Shown here in pieces: positions 24,301 through 33,600 of a stretch of DNA of 64,000 nucleotides; positions within the stretch are counted from its first letter, which is position 1, and the number at the start of each line of letters is the position of its first letter. Both the position numbers and the translations under genes were made by a program. The notes below the pieces were generated by a model. It was not told the DNA's origin. It saw nothing but the letters and a program-made list of their open reading frames with translations, and searched no databases. This DNA comes from Strigops habroptila (Eukaryota > Chordata > Aves > Psittaciformes > Psittacidae). Location of the stretch: contig NC_044282.2 in NCBI RefSeq assembly GCF_004027225.2, positions 50,684,576 through 50,748,575 of the forward strand, given 5' to 3'.

Positions 24301-27080
24301 TAACTATTGCACCAACAATTTACAGTAATCTCTACTGAAATTACCCAAGGCATTCATTCTTCAAACTTTCTGGCTACATCAATATAAATGATCACAGAAA
24401 TTATTGAAAGCCAGCAAATTGGGTCCAAATGCTGAATCTTGTCCATGCATTTTTAAATCGAAAGGCAAGATGGCGTTGATTTTTCCTCTACCTTGTAGAA
24501 GTTTGAAGTTCAGTGTTACTTTGGCAAGAGGATTCGCTGTTTTGCAGTGTTTCCAGAACAAGTTAGGCTTACTAATGCCAAGATTTTTTCAGGAAAATGC
24601 TAGTCCTAAACTATAGGAAGATGCACTGGTAGAGGATAGGTGACCACGAAGGGACAGAGATGAGAGTGAATAAAGAGAAGACATGTGAACAAGGGGCAGT
24701 AAGATAAAGGATACCCAAGCAGAAAGAAAGAGGCTGTCTAGGGAAAAAGCTTAATGGGAGGAATGTTCCTAGAGAATATGGCATCCAGCAACAGAAAGTG
24801 ACCACATGGTGGGGTGTAAGGAGGAGAGAAGTATAGGATGGCTCAGGAAAAATAAGGAGAAGAGAAACAGAGAACTGAAAAGGCACAGGAGTATGGGTGG
24901 CAATGGCAGGAGATGAATAAAAGAATAGTAAGTGTGAAGACTTAGGCAAGAAGGAAAGGAAAGACAAGATTATGATATTGCAAAGAAAGAGCCATAGAAT
25001 AGCATTTCTCTGAGTGAGAAATACTCATATCATAGGGAAGTTTAAAATTAATCAGGGCGGCAGAGCTCAATAATGCTCATAGTAGAGTCTTTTGCTCTGA
25101 GGAGGGAAAGAAATTTCTTCAATTCCCTCTCAAATTCTTGCAGCCTCAAACAGAACAGTCAGGCATCTTCTGTTTCAAATTTGAGTATGTTTCTCTGTCT
25201 CTTGTAAACATAAATTAAGTGTTAGGTCATCTTACACTGTTTATTTCCAGCTGTACTCCTGGAGCAAATGCTTTTATACATTTGTTAATCCCAGTGTGGC
25301 CTTCTGCACTGGCTCACAATTCTTCTTGGAATAAATCCAAGATACACTGTATTATATATGCCACTTTCAGAGAAAAACTCTTTACAGCTGGAAAAAAAGA
25401 AATCACTTTCAATTTCTGTTTGAATTCTTCTGTCTTAATTAGCTTTGTTTTGTGGCTTAAGGAACCAGATTTTACTACACTTATTAGCAAGGCAGATTGC
25501 CTTATCAGCATAATTCTTCTCTGTGTATACTCAAGTATTGCTGAGCTTTGCATTTTTATAATCTACAAGCTTTCATTTATTTTAAAGTTTGTTTCAATTA
25601 TATTATGCAAAGTATTAAATGCAAATGTAGTTATATGTTAAAAGTGCCAACATGAGAATAAAATAAAACAAAATGTGAAAGGGTAAGGAGGAAGAGATAA
25701 CAGGAAAAAAACAAAACAAATAATGCCCTGAAAATACATATTTATGAATATTAATCTCTCTAGTTAACTTCTTTTACACTAAAGACATTGCTGTATGAGA
25801 GTGATATAGCAAACTAATATGGGTAGTAAATGTAATTCTCTATGTTTTATTCTGACATTATTTGTACAGTGTCACCAACACTGTAGTTTTGAAGACAAAT
25901 TAAACCACAGCTCTAGATCAAAGATTTACAGTTTATAAGCTTTATTTTTAAAACTATATATGTTTATACATAAACACCTAAAAAATTCCACTATGAGCCC
26001 TTTGTGGAAGTGTCTAAGTGCGTAACTTCTGTCAAAGTCAATGGGGTTATACATTTAGGGCAAGAACTGTAAAGGGATTCACTAAAATCCGCAGCCCTGG
26101 GAATTCACAGCCTTGAATCTGACACCTAAAGTACACGTGTGCTGGAAAATAAAATAATGCAGATATGGCTGTACGCTACAGTGGCCAACTGGCATGGCAT
26201 GACCAGCATTCACATGGCTAGATGCTCTAAAAAAAAGCTGGCCACTTCCAAATACCTATTAGCAGTGTGAATCCCTAGGCAATATACATGAATGTTTTGA
26301 GAAGGTACTCTGAGCACTTTGTATGAGGGACAGGGATCAATAACAGGTGAACATTTCAGATGACAGTGGGAAGCGGGCACAGGAGCACACAATGTAGTTT
26401 GTTTTTCAGGCATGGTCCTAGAGTCTCTGTGCAGTTAAAGACTTCTGACTGGAGAGCATAAAAGACAACTTTCTCTGTGGGGAACTGCCTAAGGTAATCA
26501 GGGGAAAATAAAAGATAACCTCATGATATTTGATTTATTTTGCTGGTTTTGTTGCTCTTTATATTACATTTTGTCAGTTCATTGCCCAGATCCCTGCTCC
26601 CATCAGCAATGTGATAGCATTAAAATGAACTCATAGACTTCATTCTTCTCCACCTGACCAACTGTTTTGAACTCTGGAAGATGTTTCTCAGGCTATGTCC
26701 ATACTAGTATAGTTAAATGTACCAAAGCCCAGTCACTAGAACTCAATCACACATGTCATTGCATTGTTAGCATGGACATTGATGATGTTTCGGTCACTTA
26801 GCTAGTGCTCTCTCAGGCCTACCCTCGTCACAGTTCAGGAGCTAGACACCATTTCTTATAGGCAGTTTGAATATGGTCACCATGATTTGGAAACAAGTTT
26901 AATAGCATAGAAATAAAGCAAACAAGCCAGTCTTAATAATCTTTAAGGGTTAGATGCTATTCTTTGACAAACCCTGGTATAGTGGTATAGTTCAAGATTT
27001 AGCACTAGATTCAGAGCTTGTTAACATATTCCTTGCTACTGCTTTATCCCTGCCTTAGGCTACATCTCGGTAGCTCGGTA
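21353..27080. other. Gene-free stretch with a polypurine tract
   Basis: No recognisable gene. The 140-codon plus-strand frame at 25219-25641 and its antisense partner look like chance frames in AT-rich DNA. A 360-base stretch at 24610-24970 is strongly purine-biased on the plus strand. At 26020-26060 a segment faintly recalls an old amniote palindromic repeat. Confidence 0.65.
24610..24970. other. Polypurine-biased tract
   Basis: Hand counts over five 60-base lines give 72-80 percent A plus G on the plus strand, made of irregular GAA, GGA and AAG units, not one tandem motif. The minus-strand 118-codon frame here (24611-24967), rich in Ser, Leu, Pro and Phe, is a by-product of the pyrimidine bias, not evidence for a gene. 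Confidence 0.7.
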
Positions 27081-27162
27081 GAATCATAGAATCGTAAGGG
27101 TTGGAAAGGACCTTAAGATCATCTAGTTCCAACCCCCCTGCCATGGGCAGGGACACCTTGCC
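27081..27162 (-). repeat. CR1 3' UTR and terminal repeat
   Basis: After the RT stop codon, the minus strand reads through the typical CR1 tail ('ggcaggggggttggaacta', then 'gatgatcttaaggtccttt') and ends in about two copies of the octamer-type repeat ATTCTATG. CR1 lacks a poly-A tail; this repeat and the preceding hairpin region are what its reverse transcriptase is thought to recognise. The end lies at about 27081. Confidence 0.9.
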
Positions 27163-28440
27163 CTAAACCACGTGACTCAAGGCTCTGTCCAACCTGGCCT
27201 TGAACACCGCCAGGGATGGAGCATCCACAACCTCCCTGGACAACCCATTCCAGTGCTTCACCACCCTCACTGTAAAGAACTTCTTCCTTATATCTAATCT
27301 AAACTTTCCCTGTTTAAGTTTGAAGCCATTACCCCTTGTCCTACCACTACAGTCCCTAAGGAAGAATCCCTCCCCAGCATCCTTGTAGGCCCCCTTCAGA
27401 TACTGGAAGGCTGCTATGAGGTCTCCAGGCAGCCTTCTCTTCTCCAGGCTGAACAGCCCCAACTCTCTCAGCCTGTCTTCATACGGGAGGTGCTCCAGCC
27501 CTCTTATCATCCTCATGGCCCTCCTCTGGACTCGCTCCAACAGCTCCATGTCCTTTTTATGTTGAGGACACCAGAACTGTACGCAATACTCCAAGTGAGG
27601 TCTCACAAGAGCAGAGTAGAGGGGCAGGACCACCTCCTTCGACCTGCTGGTCACGCTTCTTTTGATGCAGCCCAGGATACAGTTGGCTTTCTGGGCTGCA
27701 AGTGCCCACTGCCAGCTCATGTTAAGCTTCTCGTCAACCAACACCCCCAAGTCCTTCTCTGCAGGGCTGCTCTCAATCTCTTCTCTGCCCAACCTGTAGC
27801 AGTGCCTGGGATTGCCCCCACCCAGGTGTAGGACCTTACACTTGGCTTGGGTAAACTTCATAAGGTTGGCATCAGCCCACCTCACAAGCGTGCCAAGGTC
27901 CCTCTGGATGGCATCCCTTCCCTCCAGCGTATCAACTGAACAACACAGCTTGGTGTCGTCGGCAAACTTGCTGAGGGCGCACTCAATCCCACTGTCCATG
28001 TCACCGACAAAGATGTTGAACAGGACCGGTCCCAACACCGATCCCTGAGGGACACCACTCGTTACAGGTTTCCAACTGGACATCGAGCCATTTACCACAA
28101 CTCTTTGCGTGTGGCCATCGAGCCAGTTTTTTATCCACCGAGTGGTCCATCTATCAAATTGATGTCTCTCCAATTTAGAGACAAGGATGTCATGCGGGAC
28201 AGTGTCGAATGCTTTGCACAAGTCCAGGTAGATGACATCAACTGCTCTGCCCCTGTCCATCAGTTCCGTGGCTCCATCATAGAAGGCCACCAAATTGGAC
28301 AGGCAGGATTTCCCCTTAGTGAAGCCATGTTGGCTGTCACCAACCACCTCATTGTTTTTCATGTGCTTTAGCATGTTTTCCAGGAGAAACTGTTCCAAGA
28401 TTTTGCCAGGCACAGAGGTGAGACTGACTGGTCTGTAGTT
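27163..28440 (-). pseudogene. CR1 ORF2, reverse transcriptase part (fused out of frame)
   Basis: An open frame of over 416 codons encodes most of the CR1 reverse transcriptase, which would copy element RNA at the nicked target. Numbering from the GTG at 28413, RT motif A (YLDLCKAFD) lies at residues 62-70 and motif B ([11 protein letters not shown]) at 119-129. Motif C lies at 150-153 as Phe-Ala-Asp-Asp, the CR1 form of YxDD, encoded near 27952-27963. The C-terminal tail ends in a TAG. The GTG is not a real start: conserved sequence (Asn-Tyr-Arg-Pro-Val) continues upstream in the same frame to about 28450, where the deletion joint lies and a TGA closes the frame. The N-terminal RT blocks are missing, so the enzyme could not be active. 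Confidence 0.95.
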
Positions 28441-28465
28441 CCCTGCTGCACGCTCTTCTCATTGT
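28435..28465 (-). other. Internal deletion joint between CR1 endonuclease and RT
   Basis: On the minus strand the conserved endonuclease end (Glu-Ile-Leu-Arg-Thr-Met-Arg-Arg) is followed within about 20 bases by the conserved RT segment (Gly-Asn-Tyr-Arg-Pro-Val) in another frame. In complete CR1s these are separated by roughly 200 or more residues that include the linker and N-terminal RT blocks. The loss is inferred from knowledge of the family and is about 0.6-0.7 kb. Confidence 0.85.
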
Positions 28466-29251
28466 CCTGAGGATCTCAAACTCAACCATCTCGTGATCAC
28501 TAGAGCCAAGGCTGACCTGGAGTGTCACATTTCCAACCAGTCCCTCCCTGTTGGTGAGCACAAGGTCCAGCATGGCACCTCTCCTCGTCGGCTCCTCTAT
28601 TGCTTGAAAGAGGAAGTTGTCTTCCACACAATTGAGGAACCTCCTGGATTGCTTGTGCCGGGCCGTACCGTCCCTCCAACAGAGGTCAGGATGGTTGAAG
28701 TCCCCCATGAGGACCAGGGCCTGCGAGCGTGAGGCTGCTCCTATCTGTCTGTAGAGTGCTTCATCCACAGAGTCCTCTTGATCAGGCGGCCTGTAACAGA
28801 TCCCCACCGTAATGACCCCCATTGCTGTTTTCCCTTTGATCCTGACCCACAAACACTCTGTTACCTCATCACCCATCCCCAGACAGAGTTCCATACTCTC
28901 TAGCCTATCACGGACATAGATAGCAACACCCCCTCCCCGTCTGCCTGGCCTGTCTTTTCTAAACAGCCTGTAACCTTCCATTCTGACACTCCAGTCATAG
29001 GAGCCATCCCACCATGTTTCTGTGATATCAATGACATCATATTCCCGTAGCCTTGCACACATCTCTAATTCCTCTTGCTTGTTCCCCATACTACAGGCGT
29101 TTGTATAGAGGCACCTTAGCCGAGCTCCAAATGCAGCCGACTCAATGCCTGGGGCAGCTGGAACATCTCTACATTGCTCCAAGCACTTATTACAGGTGCT
29201 GGCAACTGACCAGGAGTGTTGGGATGGATCAATGCTCCCCTCCCCCAACAC
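28441..29251 (-). pseudogene. CR1 ORF2, APE-type endonuclease part
   Basis: This encodes the apurinic-endonuclease-like domain that nicks target DNA for CR1 integration. Numbering from 29251, it shows YTNA (49-52, with the metal-site Asn), ITETWW (76-81, with the catalytic Glu), GGGVAIYV (106-113), GDFNHPD (183-189), LDLVLTN (228-234) and SDHEMV (251-256, the catalytic Asp-His pair). All expected active-site residues are present. The frame opens just past the ORF1 stop codon, in a different register, with no obvious ATG; the first codons are GTG and TTG, so translation by reinitiation or an ancestral ATG must be assumed. After about residue 270 the homology ends at the deletion joint, and a short out-of-frame tail runs to 28349. 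Confidence 0.95.
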
Positions 29252-29253
29252 AT

Positions 29254-30330
29254 CTAGTTTAAAGCTTTCCTGACCAGCCTGGCAAGCCTCCTACCAAAAC
29301 AGCTCTTCCCCTTCTTTGTCAGACCAGCTCCACCAGCCTCCAGTAGATCTGGCCTCCCAAATGCAGCCCCATGTTCTAAATAGCCAAACCCCTGACTATG
29401 GCACCACCATTCTAACCATTTATTAACCTGCCAAATGCGCCTAGCTTTTTTAAGGTCCTCCCCTTTGTCCTGGAGAATCGATGAAAAAACTATTTGAGCT
29501 CCAGAGCCCCTAACCACCTCTCCCAGGGCTCTGTAGTCCTTCTTAATGTTATCCAGGCTACTGCTATCTGTATCTCTAGCACCCACATGGACCACTAGGA
29601 GGCGGTAATAGTCAGCAGGACTTACTAGAGCAGGCAGCCTCTCAGCAACATCCCTGGTCCGAGCCCCCAGCAGGCAACACATCTCCCTCGAGACTGGATC
29701 AGGCCAGCAGATGAGCGCCTCTGTGCCTTTCAAAGTAGAGTCCCCTAGTACTATGACCCTCCTCTTTTTCCTGGAGGCACCAGTAGTGATCCTCTTTACT
29801 GGTGCATCAGCAGGATGCTCATTAGGTGTGGTGGGTGCTTTCTCATTGGCCCCCTGCAGAACTGAGAAGCGGTTCTGGGTGGGGACATCAGATTTACGAA
29901 GAAGCCCCTTGTCGTTAATTGTCCTCTTCCTCCTTTTTTTGTTCGTTTTTCTCGTGACTAATTCTCAGTTTCCTGGGTTGCTGCCCTCCTTCTTTCCTAT
30001 ATGAGCAGTGCTGGACGTTTGCAGCCTCTGCGCAGTTTGGGCCTGGAGCAAGCAGCCCAGCTTCCTCTCAGCTTCCCTGGCATCTTTTAGCTCTCCAACA
30101 GCCTCCCGCAGCTCAGCCACCTGCTGCAGGAGGACCTCCACCAAGGCTCACCGAGTGCAGCCCTGCCCATTGTGCACCCTCGCCTCAAGAGACCAGTCGA
30201 GGCACTTTCTACACTCCGAGGTCTGCGCCGCAGCCTCCCCTCTCATCGGCTCTGTCTGGGTGCCTACGCTGGCCACCGCCGGGGCAGAGCTCTCAGAGCG
30301 GGCCCTGAGCCTGAGGCGAGTGCTCACCAT
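29254..30330 (-). pseudogene. CR1 ORF1 (coiled coil and SGNH esterase) with two TGA stops
   Basis: From the ATG at 30330 to the TAG at 29254 there is one continuous register of 359 codons, broken only by TGA at 30148-30150 (codon 61) and TGA at 29965-29967 (codon 122). The N-terminus has a Val-Gly-Thr-Gln-Thr-Glu-Pro motif and a Cys-x-x-Cys pair. Codons about 65-100 give a Leu/Glu/Arg-rich coiled coil for multimerisation. A basic Lys/Arg cluster follows near codons 130-137. The esterase part begins with Gly-Asp-Ser (196-198, block I) and has Gly-Ala-Arg-Asp (250-253, block III). The block V region reads EAGGAGLTKKG (331-341), without the Asp and His expected. Both TGAs could come from CGA by CpG decay. 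Confidence 0.93.
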
Positions 30331-30623
30331 CCCGCTCGCTGCCCGCTCGCCCTGCCTGCGCCAACTGCAGCTGAAACTGCCGCGCCACGCCCTGACTGAT
30401 CGCTAGCGCTCCCTGGGATGGGTTTTTCCCCACTGAGGGCGGGTGCCGTCACTCCTGGCACCGCCCCCTGTCAGTCGCTGCTCGCGTCAGCTGAGCTGCC
30501 GGCTCCTGGGCAAGTCCTGTCGAGGACTTGAGGCTCCCTCGGTCGCTCTTGCCGCTCCGAACTGAGGCTCCGGGACGCTGTGCTTCCCCCCGCTCCCGTG
30601 TTAAAGGCGTCCTCTCTGGAGAT
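30331..30623 (-). promoter_or_regulatory. CR1 5' UTR with internal promoter, CpG-rich
   Basis: About 290 bases upstream of the ORF1 ATG are far more GC- and CpG-rich than anything else in the window, as expected of the CR1 5' UTR, which holds an internal promoter without a TATA box. Transcription would run leftward into the element. A hairpin with an 8-bp stem and 4-base loop lies at 30511-30530. The flanking sequence turns AT-rich past about 30640. Confidence 0.8.
30511..30530 (-). repeat. Hairpin in the CR1 5' UTR
   Basis: CAAGTCCT and AGGACTTG are perfect complements separated by four bases (GTCG on the plus strand). In CR1 RNA this would fold as a short, GC-capped stem-loop about 180 bases upstream of the ORF1 start. 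Confidence 0.75.
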
Positions 30624-30636
30624 ACCTCGGCAGTTC

Positions 30637-33600
30637 ATACTCACCTCGGCAATTCATTTGGAGGTGTTGGAGGTGTTGATCTGTGACTTTTCTTTAAAGC
30701 TTCCAAGCAATTTGTTCTCACCCTACACAAATGAAGACTAAACTATATTCCTCAGAAGGCTGGAAATATTCATTCCAGAGCCTACAACCGGCTTCTTCTC
30801 TGATTGTTCCTACCTGGCTTCTATAGCTGCCAAAACTCTCCCATAGGATACTGGTGTCCCATCACTGTTTCCAAAATGCAACTTTCTATGTGTTGGACTG
30901 TACTATTATTTGTTCTGTGGGCTTGTAATTCTTCAGTTTTCATATTTCACTTCTAATTTTTGTTCCTCTTTCAAATCTCTTTCCTGTTGCCAGCTGCTGT
31001 CTTACTGTTGAATTATTGTGTCCTACTTCCCTTGAAATTTCCAGATGACTGCTAGGTCTGCACGCAACCTAGAAAGAAAATTATCCATCCCTATAAATAA
31101 GTGAATTCATTTTACATCGCAGGATGTTGGCATTTTCTGAAGAGTGGGCTAATCTTATTTCCTTTGCTGTGGGAGACTAGCTTCTGTTGACTTCAAGATG
31201 CAGTGCAGGACAGATTGTGTCTATCTTGTTCCTAAATGAAATGTTTGACAGAAGACACGTAGAAGATGTTATTGCCAAAAGTTCTAACAATGCATGTAAA
31301 GTAGATGGCTTCGAGTTTAAAACTGTTAATGACTTTCTTAGAGGAAAAATGTATTACAAAAATTTATCCTAAGAAAAATGATTTCAGCAAAATGAAAAAT
31401 TTTTAATAGAATTTGTCCATCTAGTTAATATTTAGAATTAAGACACATTCAAAAATTTCCCTTATCAAAACCTGATTTAGATCAGACAGTTCTTTCATGT
31501 GTGCAAAAAAACCCCAATACACATTCATTCCATTTCAAGGAACCATAGCAGAAATAAGAAAAAAAACGTTTTTTCCTGCTTTCAGTATTTCCAAACTATT
31601 AATTCGTTAAATGTTATCATCAGTTTATGTAGTTCAACATGTGACAATGATGTTAACAACCTATATATTTGCTTATTTACTAGCATTGTTGTTGTGCTCA
31701 TGAGATGCATGACACTTAAACCAGAAGTCCCAGGAAATTTATGAGAAAACTTCTGCAAACTTCTCAATCAAAATTTTTCATATCTGTGCTGAATATCTAA
31801 ATGTTCAATAAGACAATGACTGATGGTTTCAACCCCGTGCTTTTAACAAAGAAAGATAACAGAATTGTGTTTGCAGTCCTGTGAAAACAAATATTCAGCT
31901 GTTTGATTTGAAATTGTGTTGTACTTGGTTCATCTCTAGTTGACTGGATTGAAATGAGAATAAATCACTCCTCTTAGTAAATTGTGGTCAGAAAAATCCA
32001 TTCTAACTATCCACATACAGAAGCCTGGCATTCCAATATGTATATTCATGTGGATATTCTTGCCTTCAAAGAATTTGACAATTTGACAATTTAGGATAAT
32101 TCCGGTGTATCTTGAATAAAATTTATGACCTTGAATCTTGAGAGCTAAACAAATAATCAATGATGTGATAGAAAACTGCCATCACTGTGGTTGATATTCA
32201 TCTTGCCATAAAATATTGAGGAAAACGTTGTTAAGTACCACGGGTTAAAATTAGATACAAATTTGGAAGTCTGGCTCCAGATGAAAAAAGGGTGTTCATC
32301 ATAATCACCATTGATGTAATATAATGAATAGTAACATACTGGAATATATTATTATGACTTTACTTGGTCTGAATCTGCCTAAATTGATTTAGATTGTCAT
32401 ATAACTGCTCACATATATGTGTTCATGTCAGTCATGCATAGAACCATCACTCATCTTTCTAAAACCTAATTTAAATCAGCTCCTATAGTAACAATAGTTA
32501 GCTGATGCTGAAACAAGGCTAAACAAGGGAAAAGATGGTAGATCTGGGGGAAAAAAATCTCAGCATCTTTATAAAATAGGCTAATTCCAAAGGCACTACA
32601 GATTGCTGCCTTGATCAACAACTTTGGACACTCTTAAATCAAAAACCTATATAACCCCATGCACTGGGGAAGTTCCAGGTAGCCAAGCAGCTCACAGGTC
32701 ATCATGTCCACTGCACTGCACTCCAGGTATTTCTCCTTCTGCATTGTGATGAATAAAATCCAACCCAAGGTCACTGCTTTATTAAATATATCCATACAAA
32801 AACCAAAGCTATCCACTTAGTTAATGAGTGATAGCCTTTCCCTCCATGACTGACACCTACTGTGACACTCTTTTCCTCTTAAGACAATAAAACACCTGCA
32901 AAATTGGAAGTTCATAACTACGGGCATTGGTTTTATAAGAAATTAATAAAATGACAATGGATCTTCTCACATGCAAATCAAAACATAAAGCTTTTCTGTG
33001 GTTTGGCTCCCTTGTGTGAATTCATAAACTACAGAAACTCATAGACAACTTATGAAAGACAATGGAGGAAAAAGTGTTGGAGTTTTTTCCCTGTATATTT
33101 CTTAAGTATTTGAATATGGGAGAAAGCCACATATTCCTAAGTATTAAAGGTGCAAAATGCAAGTCTTTTACTGATGTAAAACTCCAAAATCACTCAGGAA
33201 AAGTAGAAAAATTTTATTGATCAGAGATCAGAATGGGTTAGGCACAAATGTATTTGCCCTCCTTTTTTGAAATTCTTTCTAACTCTTCCTTTTTTCACAA
33301 GCTGTTTACCAGCCACTTTTTGCCTGTCAGCCAGCTTTTCATTCACTATTGCAGTCAATGATGGACCTTAAGCAAAGTGAAGAAATGGGTGAGATGGCTG
33401 GTCCTTCATGTGGGCTGGAACAAACTGGCTCTTCAAACCTGAATTTTTGAACTAATAAGAGTTCCTTCACACAGTTCCTTCAGGTTTCTAGATTTGAAAC
33501 TGACTTGTTTCAAAGTGTTGAAGAATGGCAGGGAACATGTAAAGAGGTAACTCTTCTGTGACTCAGGAAGACTACGGGCTGTATTTTCATCCTACGATGG

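Larger units (their letters stand above)
27081..30623 (-). mobile_element. Near-complete CR1 LINE retrotransposon, inactivated
   Basis: This about 3.54-kb minus-strand element has every part of a CR1 in order from its 5' end: a GC-rich and CpG-rich 5' UTR (30331-30623), ORF1 (30330-29254), ORF2 endonuclease (from about 29251), ORF2 reverse transcriptase (to 27163), a short 3' UTR, and the terminal repeat 'attctatgattctac' on its own strand. Full CR1s are about 4.5 kb. The shortfall is explained mainly by an internal ORF2 deletion near 28441-28465. ORF1 has two TGA codons. The surviving long frames and intact catalytic motifs suggest it is younger than the other CR1 pieces here. Most CR1 insertions are heavily 5'-truncated, so a copy with its 5' UTR is unusual. 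The 5' boundary is uncertain by about 20 bases. Confidence 0.97.

Noticed and set aside
24611..24967. 118-codon minus-strand frame rich in Ser, Leu, Pro and Phe
   Set aside because: Direct consequence of the polypyrimidine minus strand, which rarely encodes stop codons.
25219..25641. 140-codon plus-strand hydrophobic frame
   Set aside because: Hydrophobicity comes from T-rich DNA. There is no ordered membrane-protein layout, and an equally open antisense frame exists, as expected of low-stop AT-poor-codon chance.
26020..26060. Possible second copy of the amniote palindromic repeat
   Set aside because: Only about 25 bases (a 'gtcaaagtcaatggggtta' type run) resemble the family, too few to support a call.
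29930..29970. Suspected frameshift in CR1 ORF1 at the poly-A run
   Set aside because: Recounting the A runs showed that the coiled-coil and esterase parts are in the same register; the break is an in-frame TGA instead.
27200..30406. Several plus-strand frames (for example 27490-27831, 28493-28732, 29711-30406)
   Set aside because: They are antisense shadows of the CR1 ORF1, ORF2 and 5' UTR.
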